From JAGVPT01 sp963717445 (GTDB lineage: Bacteria; Bacteroidota; Ignavibacteria; UBA10030; UBA8401): 64,000 bases of DNA. Position numbers and translations under genes: made by a program. Shown one piece after another: positions 1 through 9,281 of this stretch (the stretch's first letter is position 1; each line of letters begins with the position of its first letter). The stretch lies in NCBI GenBank assembly GCA_963717445.1, contig OY970334.1, forward strand, positions 682,001-746,000, in the 5' to 3' direction. The notes beneath the pieces were generated by a model. It did no database searches, was not told the origin of the DNA, and saw nothing but the letters and a program-made list of their open reading frames with translations.

Positions 1-829
1 CTCGGACATTCTTGTCGTTCCCGAAGCGATGGGGATGGAGCTTGTGATCGAAGAAGGCAAAGGTGGACCGCGATTCCCCTCCCCGCTACGATGCCGCGCC
101 GATATCGATAAACTTCCGGTGCCCGACCCGAATTCAAAATTAAAGTTTGTGATGGAGGCGATTCGGGCAACAAAGAAAAACCTCAACGGCAAAGTCCCGC
201 TGATAGGATTTTCCGGTTCGCCATGGACGCTTGCAACCTATATGGTCGAAGGCCGCGGCTCAAGAAATTTTCGTTACGCTAAAGAATTAATTTTTTCATC
301 CCCAAGGGATGCACACTTTCTCCTCGATAAGTTGGCGCGGGCAACAGCGGCATATCTTTCCGCTCAAATTGAAGCGGGCGCACAGGCCCTCCAAATCTTC
401 GACACGTGGGGAGGGATTTTAGGACAGGAAGAATTCGAGGAATTTTCGCTCCGGTATATCAAACAAGTTCTGTCGTTGGTTAAAACCGGCGGAGCTCCGG
501 TCATTGTTTTCTGCAAAGATTGCGGGCATTCGCTGGAGAACATCGCAGACACGGGGACGGCCGTCGTCGGGCTTGACTGGACGGTCGACATCGGCAAGGC
601 ACGGGAGATGGTGGGAAGTTACGTTGCACTACAGGGGAACCTCGATCCCACAATGCTCTATTCGACTCAGGAACGGATTGAAAAAGGGGTGCAAACAATC
701 CTCAAGAAATTCGGAAAAGGAAACGGGCATATTTTCAACCTTGGCCACGGAGTTTTGCCCGACACGCCGTTGGAAAATGTCCAGGCATTCGTGAACGCTG
801 TAAAGCAATTTAGCGTTCAATATCATTAG
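1..829 (+). CDS. hemE: Uroporphyrinogen decarboxylase, 5'-truncated by the window edge
   Basis: Decarboxylates the four acetate side chains of uroporphyrinogen III to give coproporphyrinogen III in the cytoplasm. The reading frame is open from base 2, so the N-terminal part, which carries the usual substrate-binding Arg/Asp segment, lies outside the window; a Met at 29 is internal. Visible family segments include SDILVVPEAMGM, the GFSGSPWTLATYMVEG stretch, IFDTWGG, and a C-terminal GHGVLPDTPLENVQAFV, which is the near-invariant HemE ending. It is followed after 18 bp by hemN, then hemH and hemG, so it is probably the first visible gene of a heme operon. Identity is secure; only the start is missing. 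Confidence 0.95.
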   Translation, partial: SDILVVPEAMGMELVIEEGKGGPRFPSPLRCRADIDKLPVPDPNSKLKFVMEAIRATKKNLNGKVPLIGFSGSPWTLATYMVEGRGSRNFRYAKELIFSSPRDAHFLLDKLARATAAYLSAQIEAGAQALQIFDTWGGILGQEEFEEFSLRYIKQVLSLVKTGGAPVIVFCKDCGHSLENIADTGTAVVGLDWTVDIGKAREMVGSYVALQGNLDPTMLYSTQERIEKGVQTILKKFGKGNGHIFNLGHGVLPDTPLENVQAFVNAVKQFSVQYH

Positions 830-847
830 AAGAAGGAACATGAAGGC

Positions 848-2236
848 ATGAAGCAGTTCGGATCCATTGATGTCGAATTATTAAGAAAATACGACCGCCC
901 CGGACCGCGCTATACAAGTTATCCGACAGCGCCGGTGTTTACCCCTTCATTCGGTGCGAAGGAATACCGTGACGAAATCCTCCGCACAAATTCGACCGAA
1001 GATTCGTCCGACCTTTCACTCTACTTCCATTTCCCGTTTTGCGATACGCTCTGCTATTTTTGCGGATGCACGATGCTCGTCACACACAGCCGGGATCGTA
1101 TTCGCGAGTATAATACATATCTGAAAAAAGAAATCGACATGGTCGCCCCCCTGGTCTCGAAGAAACGCAAAGTTTCACAGCTCCATTGGGGCGGCGGAAC
1201 ACCGTCATATCTCGACCCTGATGAAATATCGGATGTCGGGACATACATCAGGAACCGATTCTCGTTCGCGGACGATATCGAAGCGGGGGTCGAGATCGAC
1301 CCGAGGGGCCTGACGTTCGACCATGTGAAAGCGCTGCGTGAAAGCGGTTTCAATCGGATCAGCATGGGTGTTCAGGACTTCAACCCAAAAGTGCAAGAGG
1401 CTGTAAATCGAATCCAACCCGAATCGATCACACGGGACGCAGTACACTGGAGCAGAAAGCTCGGGTTCAAAAGCATCAACCTTGATCTGATCTACGGTTT
1501 GCCGCACCAAACGCTTGCGTCTTTTGCAAAAACTGTCGATACCATCATCAATATTTCGCCGGACAGGATTGCAGTGTTCAACTACGCGCATGTGCCATGG
1601 CTGAAACCGCATCAGAAATTGATCCATCAGGAACAACTTCCCTCACCGGAATTGAAGCTGCAAATATTTAAAATGACAATCGAGAAACTCATCGACGCGG
1701 GCTACTGGAACATCGGCATGGACCATTTTTCGAAGCGGACCGACGAAATGGCCATCGCTCAAAAGAACAAAACGCTGTACCGCAACTTTCAAGGTTACTC
1801 GACCAAAGCGGGCTGCGATTTATACGGGTTCGGCATGTCTGCCATCGGACACTTCAAAGAGACGTATCAGCAGAACAAAAAAACGCTTCCCGAATACTAT
1901 AAAACGCTGACTGCTCATGCATTGCCGACAAACCTCGGCTACAAGATGTCTGTGGACGACCAAATCCGTAAAACGGTGATCATCCGTTTGATGTGCGATA
2001 TGGAATTGGAGAAAGCGTCGATTGAAAAACAATTCGGCATCACGTTCGACGAGTACTTCAGCGATGCATTGCAAAAACTGGAGGCGTTCGTTCCGGACGG
2101 GTTGGTCACGCTTACAAAGGAGAGAATCACCGTCAACGGTCTCGGCAGGTTGATCATTAGAAATATTGCGATGTGTTTCGATGCGTATCTTGAGAAGATG
2201 ATGAAAGAAAAGCCTATTTTTTCGCGAACAGTTTAA
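848..2236 (+). CDS. hemN: Oxygen-independent coproporphyrinogen III dehydrogenase (radical SAM)
   Basis: Converts coproporphyrinogen III to protoporphyrinogen IX without oxygen, using a [4Fe-4S] cluster and S-adenosylmethionine. The 462-residue length matches true HemN. The N-terminus has RYTSYPTAP, which is typical of HemN and absent from most HemW proteins. The radical SAM motif CDTLCYFCGC puts the cluster cysteines at 65, 69 and 72, with an additional Cys at 74 as in HemN. GGGTPSYL follows as the SAM-binding glycine motif. The C-terminal HemN domain (roughly 370-450) is present. It sits 18 bp after hemE and 11 bp before hemH. Cysteine spacing and N-terminus support HemN over the heme chaperone HemW. 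Confidence 0.95.
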   Translation: MKQFGSIDVELLRKYDRPGPRYTSYPTAPVFTPSFGAKEYRDEILRTNSTEDSSDLSLYFHFPFCDTLCYFCGCTMLVTHSRDRIREYNTYLKKEIDMVAPLVSKKRKVSQLHWGGGTPSYLDPDEISDVGTYIRNRFSFADDIEAGVEIDPRGLTFDHVKALRESGFNRISMGVQDFNPKVQEAVNRIQPESITRDAVHWSRKLGFKSINLDLIYGLPHQTLASFAKTVDTIINISPDRIAVFNYAHVPWLKPHQKLIHQEQLPSPELKLQIFKMTIEKLIDAGYWNIGMDHFSKRTDEMAIAQKNKTLYRNFQGYSTKAGCDLYGFGMSAIGHFKETYQQNKKTLPEYYKTLTAHALPTNLGYKMSVDDQIRKTVIIRLMCDMELEKASIEKQFGITFDEYFSDALQKLEAFVPDGLVTLTKERITVNGLGRLIIRNIAMCFDAYLEKMMKEKPIFSRTV

Positions 2237-2247
2237 TCCGGGCGGGA

Positions 2248-3231
2248 ATGAACATCAAGAAGACAGCGGTTGTGCTGTTCCAGCTTGGCGGGCCTGATTC
2301 GCTTGAAGCGGTCGAGCCGTTTTTGTACAATTTGTTTTGCGACCCGGATATCATTGATCTTCCGGGAGCGTTTCTCTTCCGGAAGACTCTGGCAAAAATA
2401 ATTTCGTCGCGCCGCGCTCCGAAAGTCAGGCAGTTGTACAAAAACATCGGCGGAGCTTCTCCTATTCTTCCTCAAACGCAAATGCAAGCGATGAGTTTAC
2501 AGGAGTCGCTCAAAAGAAGCGGAGTCATTGCCGGCGTTTACATCGCAATGCGTTACTGGCACCCGATGACAAAGGAAACGGTTGAAAAGATCCAAAAGGA
2601 GAATGTCGAAGAAGTCGTCCTTCTTCCTTTATACCCTCACTATTCGAAAGTCACAACCGGGTCGAGTGCTCATGAATGGAACAACACCGTAAACAACATG
2701 AGCGCGAATCATTTTTCAACGAAACTTATAAAAAGCTACTACGATCATCCGATGTATATCGCTGCACTCGTTGAGAACATCAACCGGTCGCTCGATCGGG
2801 TTCCACAGGATGAACGGAAACATGTCCACTTGCTGTTTAGTGCACATGGAACTCCGGTAAAATTGGTCAACGACGGGGACCCGTACTCGAACCATATTCG
2901 CATAACCTACGAGCGAGTCATCGAAAGCGGAAATTTCGGATTGCCGCATCATCTATGCTTTCAGAGCAAAGTTGGCCCGCAACGGTGGCTCGAGCCGTCC
3001 CTCATTCAAACAATTGATTCGCTTGCGGCGCAAAGAGTCTCCCACATCATTGTTGTGCCGATTGCGTTTGTCACCGACCATATCGAAACATTGTCGGAGA
3101 TCGGTATCGAAGGACGAGACCAGGCATATCGCCTCGGCATCAAGTATTTTGATGTTATGCCGGCTCTCATTGCAAACGAAAAATTTATTTCGTGCCTTAC
3201 CGACCTTGTCATTCAACAACTGAAGAATTGA
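2248..3231 (+). CDS. hemH: Ferrochelatase
   Basis: Inserts ferrous iron into protoporphyrin IX, the last step of the protoporphyrin-dependent heme route. It has 327 residues, the usual bacterial length. The N-terminal VVLFQLGGPDSLEAVEPFL is the family start; the catalytic His is in LLFSAHGTP (His200), and the conserved acidic segment TDHIETLSEIGIE is near residue 275. No membrane anchor is visible. The gene starts 11 bp after hemN and ends 9 bp before hemG, so the four genes are probably co-transcribed. An ATG start is well placed. Coproporphyrin ferrochelatase (HemH of Gram-positives) is an alternative reaction for this family, but the neighbouring HemN and protoporphyrinogen oxidase argue for the protoporphyrin route. 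Confidence 0.95.
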   Translation: MNIKKTAVVLFQLGGPDSLEAVEPFLYNLFCDPDIIDLPGAFLFRKTLAKIISSRRAPKVRQLYKNIGGASPILPQTQMQAMSLQESLKRSGVIAGVYIAMRYWHPMTKETVEKIQKENVEEVVLLPLYPHYSKVTTGSSAHEWNNTVNNMSANHFSTKLIKSYYDHPMYIAALVENINRSLDRVPQDERKHVHLLFSAHGTPVKLVNDGDPYSNHIRITYERVIESGNFGLPHHLCFQSKVGPQRWLEPSLIQTIDSLAAQRVSHIIVVPIAFVTDHIETLSEIGIEGRDQAYRLGIKYFDVMPALIANEKFISCLTDLVIQQLKN

Positions 3232-3240
3232 ACGGGAACA

Positions 3241-4659
3241 ATGGCTGAGCACCATTCTGTCATTATCGTTGGGGCGGGAATCACGGGACTTGCGACGGCC
3301 TGGTGGCTGCACAAATCCGGGGCCGACGTTGTTGTATTGGAGCGTGATTCCGCTGTCGGGGGAACGATGAAAACAGTGCACACCGGCGGCTGGCTTATCG
3401 AAACAGGTCCGAACAGTGCACTTGAGACTACTCCCCTTCTCAAGAAACTCTCGGCAGAAGTCGGCATCGAGGACGAACTTATCTATGCTAATGAAGCAGC
3501 CGATAACCGGTATATTCTGCGGGATGGGGCACTTCATCCTTTGCCGATGAAGCCGGCTTTATTTTTGAAATCGAAATTGTGGTCACTCTACGGGAAATTG
3601 CGCCTGCTTAAAGAACCGTTCATCGGAAGGTCGTTAAAGGAAGAGACCATCGCCGAATTTGTCGCCCGGCGGTTGGGAAAAGAATTCCTCGATTATGCCA
3701 TCAACCCGTTTGTCGCGGGAGTTTACGCGGGCAATCCGGAGCAACTCAGCGTGCAGGCGGCGTTTCCGAAACTCTACGCGCTCGAGAAAAATTACGGCGG
3801 GCTGATCAAGGGGCAAATCCTGGGTGCTCGCGAAAGGAAAAAGAGGGCCGAAAAAGCCAAAGACCGGTCCCGTCTTTTTTCATACAAAAGAGGAATGCAA
3901 ACGCTCCCTGATGCAATCGGCAAAGCTCTCGGCAGCAGGGTGCATGTGAACGCCGCAATCGAGAGAATTTTTTCCGTCTCACGAAACGGAACGGGATCAA
4001 AAAAAATTATTCACGTGACGGGGACCGAGAATGGAACGAACTTCACCGTCACCGGCGATGCGGTGATTCTCGCTGTTCCATCGCACACTGCCGCAGCGAT
4101 GGTAGAACCCCTGGATGTCCCGCTTGCAACTTCCCTCAAAAACATTTATTATCCTCCGGTAGCGGAAGTGTATTTGGGATTCTCGAACGGCGATATCCGA
4201 AGGCCCCTCGACGGGTTCGGCTTTCTCATTCCAGAGATGGAACATCGTAACATTTTGGGAACAATTTGGAGCTCCGTTCTTTTTCCGGGAAGAGCGCCCG
4301 AAGGCCGTTCAGCGTTGACATCGTTCGTCGGCGGCTCCAGGCAACCGGATCTCGCCGGGCGTAACGATGCGGAGCTTATCGAGATCGTCGTCCATGAATT
4401 ACAATCGATTATGAATGTTGCCGGCACACCGGTCTTCAGCCACGTCACACGATGGGAAAAAGCAATCCCGCAATACCGCATCGGCCATCTTGCCGTTATT
4501 GAACAGGCCGAACAATTTGAAAAGAACAACGGCGGATTTTTCCTCAGCGGCAACTACCGCGGCGGAATTGCCGTGGGCGATTGTGTCATCAATTCCGAAC
4601 GCACCGCAGAGCGGGTGAAATCGTTCCTCGCAAGCGCGAGGGAAACAATTTCTGTTTGA
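3241..4659 (+). CDS. hemG: Protoporphyrinogen oxidase, FAD-dependent (HemY-type)
   Basis: Six-electron oxidation of protoporphyrinogen IX to protoporphyrin IX. It has 472 residues. The FAD dinucleotide-binding motif VIIVGAGITGLATAW has its glycines at 11, 13 and 16, followed by the ERD end of the second strand. Other family segments are GGTMKTVHTGGWLIETGPNSAL, FVAGVYAGNP (characteristic of this oxidase) and a C-terminal FLSGNYRGGIAVGDCV closing the FAD site. This is the HemY/PPOX flavoprotein family, which normally uses oxygen as acceptor, not the short flavodoxin-like HemG of E. coli; the symbol hemG is often used for both. It is 9 bp after hemH. Coproporphyrinogen oxidase activity (Gram-positive HemY) is possible but less likely beside HemN. 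Confidence 0.93.
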   Translation: MAEHHSVIIVGAGITGLATAWWLHKSGADVVVLERDSAVGGTMKTVHTGGWLIETGPNSALETTPLLKKLSAEVGIEDELIYANEAADNRYILRDGALHPLPMKPALFLKSKLWSLYGKLRLLKEPFIGRSLKEETIAEFVARRLGKEFLDYAINPFVAGVYAGNPEQLSVQAAFPKLYALEKNYGGLIKGQILGARERKKRAEKAKDRSRLFSYKRGMQTLPDAIGKALGSRVHVNAAIERIFSVSRNGTGSKKIIHVTGTENGTNFTVTGDAVILAVPSHTAAAMVEPLDVPLATSLKNIYYPPVAEVYLGFSNGDIRRPLDGFGFLIPEMEHRNILGTIWSSVLFPGRAPEGRSALTSFVGGSRQPDLAGRNDAELIEIVVHELQSIMNVAGTPVFSHVTRWEKAIPQYRIGHLAVIEQAEQFEKNNGGFFLSGNYRGGIAVGDCVINSERTAERVKSFLASARETISV

Positions 4660-4676
4660 ATCCGAAGGAGCATCGA

Positions 4677-5378
4677 ATGAAATTTTCTCTGGTCGTCGCA
4701 GCAATCGTTACAGCAGCATGCAACCTTTCAGCACAAACTCCGTTGGACTCACCCGAAATGGAGCAAACGTTGTCGGCTGAGGTTTTTTCTAATGTCGTCA
4801 AATCCGTGTGGGATGTCATAAAGAAAGGAGCCGATGACTATCAGGATGCTCTTGGATCGCGTAACGAATTTGAAACATCGGCCGACTTCGACGCACGGCT
4901 GGAGCAAAGACACCAAGACATTGCTTCGACCATGCAAACGTTCTTTGAGTCAAAAAAAATCGGACAACGCTTCTTCGCGGTTTGGATGCAGGCAAATCTC
5001 GTGAAGTACGACGCCGATGCTCAAATATACACCGTCACCTCTCCAACACAAATTGTCGTTCCGCCCAGCGCTCAAAATATTACCACGGCATGTCCGCAAA
5101 ATCCGTATATCGTCCTTTCGGAAACCGACGAGAGAGGATACAAGTTTGCCCATCTTCTCTTGAAGACAAAACCTGAATATACCTGGCATGTGGACAAGGA
5201 AACTGCGCGAAAGGCAAAGAACAACGAAGCGAATATGTTTTTCAAAGTCTGGTTCCGGTTCAACGTCTCACAGGCGTTCACCGGGAATGAAGGGCAAATG
5301 ATCATCGTTCCGGTGAGAATTGCCCTCATGAATAGATCCGATAATATTACATTTTGGAGCGATGACATCATAAAATAG
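4677..5378 (+). CDS. Hypothetical secreted protein
   Basis: I do not recognise this family. The start is taken at the ATG at 4677 because it is preceded by AAGGAG and gives a clear signal peptide (MKFSLVVAAIVTAACNLSAQ); an upstream in-frame Met at 4581 lies inside hemG and would bury the signal. The 233-residue product is probably exported: the hydrophobic segment spans about residues 4-15 and an A-Q cleavage site is near residue 20. A lipoprotein reading at Cys15 is possible but the lipobox is poor. The mature part is mixed alpha/beta and rich in charged residues with no membrane segment. It starts 17 bp after hemG and ends 36 bp before the fumarase gene, so it is likely carried on the same transcript. 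Confidence 0.8.
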   Translation: MKFSLVVAAIVTAACNLSAQTPLDSPEMEQTLSAEVFSNVVKSVWDVIKKGADDYQDALGSRNEFETSADFDARLEQRHQDIASTMQTFFESKKIGQRFFAVWMQANLVKYDADAQIYTVTSPTQIVVPPSAQNITTACPQNPYIVLSETDERGYKFAHLLLKTKPEYTWHVDKETARKAKNNEANMFFKVWFRFNVSQAFTGNEGQMIIVPVRIALMNRSDNITFWSDDIIK

Positions 5379-5414
5379 AGGCAACAGCATTATCGCCTCA
5401 CGAAGGAACTCACA

Positions 5415-6939
5415 ATGGATAATTTCAAGAAGAGCATGCTGACGCTCATCACGGACACCTCGACGAATTTGCCGCCCAACGTCCGCCTCGCGATCAAGCA
5501 AGCGGCAAGCATAGAAACACCCGGCACACGCTCATCGCTTGCCCTCGAAACAATCGCAACAAACGTGGACATGGCATGCGATTACACGGCTCCGATATGC
5601 CAGGATACGGGCATGCCGACATTTTACATTCACACCCCCATTGCAGCGAACCAGCTTCGCATGAAAAGGGATATCTTCGAAGCCATCGTCGAGACGACGA
5701 AAGCCGGGATACTCAGGGAGAACTCAGTCGACTCTCTTACCGGAAAAAACAGCGGAAATAATTTGGGACCGGGGACGCCCGTAATTCACTGGGAACAATG
5801 GGAGAACGACAATGAAATCGAAGTGAAATTAATCCTCAAAGGCGGTGGTTGCGAGAACAAAAATATCCAATACTCCCTCCCTGCTAACCTTGACCATCTC
5901 GGGAAAGCGGGGAGAAACCTCGAATGGAATCCGCAAATGCATCTTGCATGCAGTTTGGCAAGCGCAGGGACATGGCTGTTCGATCGGAGCATTGGGCGTT
6001 TCTGTTGGCGGCGACCGTGCGACGGGATACGAGCAGGCAAAACAGCAACTGTTCCGTACGCTTGACGATGTTAACCCTAATCCTGAACTCGCCAAGCTTG
6101 AAGCGAATATTATGCAAAGTGCGAACACGCTGAATATCGGAACGATGGGGTTCGGCGGCAACGCCACGCTTATCGGGTGTAAGATCGGAGTACAAAACCG
6201 GCTCCCGGCAAGCTTCTTTGTTTCGGTGGCCTACGATTGCTGGGCATTCCGGCGACAGGGCGTGGTTCTCGATGCCGCGACCGGAGCAATCAAGCGGTGG
6301 CTCTATAAAGACGACTCCCCCGTTATCCGAATGGCGATTAAAGAAGGAATTTCCCTCACGGGAAAGGAAATATCCCTGAAAACTCCAATCAGCGAAAAGC
6401 AGATCCGCTCACTCAAGGTCGGGGATGTTGTACTGATCAGCGGTAAAATGTATACAGGACGGGATGCGATCCATGCGCACCTTATCAACCACGACGCTCC
6501 CGTGGACTTGCACGACCAAGTACTCTACCATTGCGGTCCGGTCGTGTTGAAAGAAAACGGAAAATGGAAAATTAACGGTGCCGGTCCGACAACAAGCAGC
6601 CGCGAAGAGCCGTACCAGGCAGAGATTATAAAGAAATTCGGCATACGAGCAGTCATCGGAAAGGGGGGGATGGGCGCTAAAACCCTTGCCGCTTTGAAGG
6701 AATACGGCGCTGTCTATTTGAACGCAATAGGCGGAGCTGCCCAGTATTATTCGCAATGTATCGAGGAAGTTGAAGGGGTAGATTTCTTAGAATTTGGTAT
6801 TCCCGAAGCAATGTGGCATTTACGTGTAAAAAACTTTCCTGCTATCGTTACGATGGATGCCAACGGGAACAGTCTTCATGCAGAAATCGAGCAGGCATCC
6901 GCCAAAGAACTCGCAAAGTTTGCCGAAGTCAGCCTCTGA
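5415..6939 (+). CDS. Fumarate hydratase class I (iron-sulfur, single-chain), interrupted by a +1 frameshift
   Basis: Class I fumarase interconverts fumarate and malate with an oxygen-sensitive [4Fe-4S] cluster. The first 170 codons encode the alpha part, with the ligand Cys in APICQDTGMPTFYI and the GGGCENKN segment. The rest continues in the next frame with HGCSIGALGVSVGGDRATGY, NIGTMGFGGNATLIGC and the beta domain (TTSSREEPYQAE, VIGKGGMGAKT). The switch is at about 5925: reading CTC GAA then skipping one base gives GGA ATC CGC (Leu-Glu-Gly-Ile-Arg), restoring a continuous protein of about 507 residues. One extra base, a T at 5925, explains everything. It may be a sequencing error or a true inactivating mutation; no slippery heptamer is present, so programmed frameshifting is unlikely. 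Fumarase versus L-tartrate dehydratase is decided by the TCA context and the fused chain. Confidence 0.85.
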
Positions 6940-6955
6940 CAATTTTTCCTTAAAA

Positions 6956-6986
6956 GCCTCCGGGGTTTAAATCCCGGAGCGTTTTT
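6956..6986 (+). terminator. Rho-independent terminator after the fumarase gene
   Basis: A 7-bp perfect stem CTCCGGG (6958-6964) pairs with CCCGGAG (6973-6979) around an 8-nt A/T-rich loop, and is followed by a CG and five T residues at 6982-6986. It lies 17 bp after the fumarase stop and before the citrate synthase promoter, so it separates the two transcription units. Confidence 0.8.
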
Positions 6987-7026
6987 CCCCCTTTTTCCCA
7001 ACCCAAAGAAAATCTTTTACAGCCTA

Positions 7027-7055
7027 TTGAAGTTCCGGGTTTTCGTTCGTACTAT
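7027..7055 (+). promoter_or_regulatory. Predicted sigma-70-like promoter for citrate synthase
   Basis: TTGAAG at 7027-7032, a spacer of exactly 17 bp, and TACTAT at 7050-7055, placed just after the upstream terminator and 48 bp before the gltA start. The same TTGAAG -35 box and 17-bp spacing recur before hemB, which supports the call. Confidence 0.55.
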
Positions 7056-7103
7056 GCAATACAATAGGAAACGTCCGCAAAAATATCCTGCAGGAGAAAT
7101 CGT

Positions 7104-8393
7104 ATGCCGAAAGACACTCTTACTATTACGGATAACCGAACAGGCAAAACTTACGAGCTGCCGATTGTTCATGATACCATCCACGCAACAGACCTCAGAC
7201 AAATCAAGGTGAAAGATGACGATTTCGGAATGATGACGTATGACCCGGCCTTTATGAACACGGCACTGTGCAAAAGCACAATCACGTTCATCGACGGCGA
7301 CAAAGGCATCCTTCGTTATCGGGGGTACCCGATTGAACAACTTGCCGAGAAATGTACGTACCTCGAAGTCGCTTACCTTATCCTTTACGGGGAGCTCCCC
7401 ACAAAGGAGCAATTAGAGAAATGGAAGAGCGAAATCAATCTTCATACCTTTATCCATGAGAATGTAAAATTGCTGATGGAAGGATTCAGGTACGACGCTC
7501 ATCCGATGGGAATGTTTGTCAGCACTGTCGCTGCGCTCTCAACATTTTACCCTGAAGCAGGAAATATTTTTGATGCGGAGATCCGACGGAAGCAAACGCT
7601 CAGGCTTATCGGGAAAGTTCCGACCGTTGCGGCGTTTGCATACCGCCACAGCAAAGGAATGCCGTACGTCTATCCGGATAACGATCTGAGCTTTACGGGA
7701 AATTTTTTAAACATGATGTTCCGGATAGGAACGGTGAAGTACAACCCTCACCCGGTCCTCGAACGAGCGCTTGAGATTTTGTTCATCCTCCACGCCGACC
7801 ACGAACTGAATTGCAGCACAACAGCGATGAGAAACGTAGGAAGTTCACACGTCGACCCCTATTCCGCATTAGCCGCTGCTGCTGCCGCACTGTACGGTCC
7901 CCTTCACGGAGGCGCGAACGAGGCCGTGCTTCGAATGCTCGACCATATCGGGGATATCTCCAAAGTTCCGGAATTCATCAAAACGGTGAAGGCGGGCGAA
8001 GGCAAGCTGATGGGATTCGGGCATCGCGTATATAAAAACTTCGACCCCCGGGCAAATGTGATCAAGAAGCTTGCCGATGATGTGTTTGAGGTCACAGGAA
8101 GAAATCCGAAACTGGATATCGCCCTTGAACTTGAACGCGTAGCTCTTCAAGATGAGTATTTCATTAAACGAAAATTGTATCCTAACGTCGACTTTTATTC
8201 TGGACTGATTTATCAGGCGATGGGTTTTCCGTCGGAAATGTTTCCCGTCCTCTTCGCCATCCCCCGAACTTCGGGTTGGATTACGCACTGGCATGAAATG
8301 CTGGAAGACCCGGAACAAAAAATCGCCCGTCCCCGGCAGATTTACCTCGGACACGACAAGCGCGACTTCGTCCCGATCGAAAAGCGAAAGTAG
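7104..8393 (+). CDS. gltA: Citrate synthase (type II)
   Basis: Condenses acetyl-CoA with oxaloacetate to form citrate, the entry step of the TCA cycle. Its 429 residues fit the hexameric type II family of diderm bacteria. Catalytic regions are visible: HADHELNCSTTAMRNVGSS, the first active His in YGPLHGGANEAVLRML, the second in GFGHRVYKNFDPRANVI, and the catalytic Asp in NVDFYSGLIYQAMG. The N-terminal beta-sheet extension (TLTITDNRTGKTYELP) typical of type II enzymes is present. It has its own promoter at 7027-7055. The ATG is preceded by CAGGAG about 9 bp upstream. An alpha/beta hydrolase follows 5 bp after the stop and is probably co-transcribed. Confidence 0.96.
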   Translation: MPKDTLTITDNRTGKTYELPIVHDTIHATDLRQIKVKDDDFGMMTYDPAFMNTALCKSTITFIDGDKGILRYRGYPIEQLAEKCTYLEVAYLILYGELPTKEQLEKWKSEINLHTFIHENVKLLMEGFRYDAHPMGMFVSTVAALSTFYPEAGNIFDAEIRRKQTLRLIGKVPTVAAFAYRHSKGMPYVYPDNDLSFTGNFLNMMFRIGTVKYNPHPVLERALEILFILHADHELNCSTTAMRNVGSSHVDPYSALAAAAAALYGPLHGGANEAVLRMLDHIGDISKVPEFIKTVKAGEGKLMGFGHRVYKNFDPRANVIKKLADDVFEVTGRNPKLDIALELERVALQDEYFIKRKLYPNVDFYSGLIYQAMGFPSEMFPVLFAIPRTSGWITHWHEMLEDPEQKIARPRQIYLGHDKRDFVPIEKRK

Positions 8394-8398
8394 ACGAA

Positions 8399-9205
8399 TT
8401 GAAAGCTTCCATCAATAACTCTCTCATTCACTACATCGACATCGGAGTCTCGACTGCAACGCCGGTTATTTTTATTCACGGCTTCCCTTTCAGCCATAAG
8501 ATGTGGACGTTTCCGGGCGGACAGACCGAGGCGCTTGCACCGACACATCGCGTCATTGCATACGATGTCCGCGGCCACGGCGACAGCGAAGTCGGGGACG
8601 GACAGTACACCGTTGAGTTGTTTGTCGACGATTTCATCGGACTCTTGGATCACCTCAGCATCAGTAAAACCGTCGCCGTCGGCATTTCGATGGGGGGGTA
8701 TATTGCACTGCGCGCCGTCGAGAGACATCCTGATAGATTTCGAGCGCTCGTGTTGTGCGATACAAAAAGCGACGGCGACACCAACGACGCTAAAATCAAA
8801 CGTGCTGCCTCCATAAAAGCCGTCAAAGCAAACGGTCCGCAACTATTTGCCCAAAATTTCGTCGCCGGAGTTTTTACGGCCGAGAGTTTCACTACACGGC
8901 CCGATACTGTAAAGGCGATTCAAAGTATTATCGAACGGACTGCTCCCCTTTCGCTCTGTGGAACGATGCTTGCCCTCGCCGCACGAACCGAAACGACTTC
9001 TTCACTTCCGGGTATGACCCTTCCAACATTGATCATGGTTGGCGAGCACGATACGCTGACACCCCCGGCAGCTTCACAGGCGATGAAAGATAAAATTCCC
9101 CATGCGGACATCCACATCATCCCTAACGCTGCTCACTTAAGCAACATGGAGAACCCCGGGGAATTTAATACACACCTGGTTGAATTCCTCCAAAAAATTG
9201 TCTGA
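8399..9205 (+). CDS. Alpha/beta hydrolase fold protein
   Basis: A soluble 268-residue alpha/beta hydrolase. The oxyanion-hole segment is FIHGFPFSHKMW (His27-Gly28), the nucleophile elbow GISMGG gives Ser97, the acid is in VGEHDTLTP near residue 220, and the catalytic His is in NAAHLSNMENP near 245. The arrangement resembles the 3-oxoadipate enol-lactonase/BioH-like esterase group, but substrate cannot be inferred. The start is a TTG at 8399, 5 bp after the citrate synthase stop, with only a weak upstream GAAAG; a start further downstream would remove strand beta-1. The tight spacing suggests co-transcription with gltA. Confidence 0.85.
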   Translation: MKASINNSLIHYIDIGVSTATPVIFIHGFPFSHKMWTFPGGQTEALAPTHRVIAYDVRGHGDSEVGDGQYTVELFVDDFIGLLDHLSISKTVAVGISMGGYIALRAVERHPDRFRALVLCDTKSDGDTNDAKIKRAASIKAVKANGPQLFAQNFVAGVFTAESFTTRPDTVKAIQSIIERTAPLSLCGTMLALAARTETTSSLPGMTLPTLIMVGEHDTLTPPAASQAMKDKIPHADIHIIPNAAHLSNMENPGEFNTHLVEFLQKIV

Positions 9206-9281
9206 TCGAAGGGGAATTTTGGGATAGCCTCTGATATTTTTTCCTTTTTTATCTCTTGTCCTTACCTTCATCTCTTTCTCT

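Noticed and set aside
5900..5950. Programmed frameshift in fumarase
   Set aside because: No slippery heptamer, no stimulating Shine-Dalgarno or pseudoknot seen; a single extra base is simpler.
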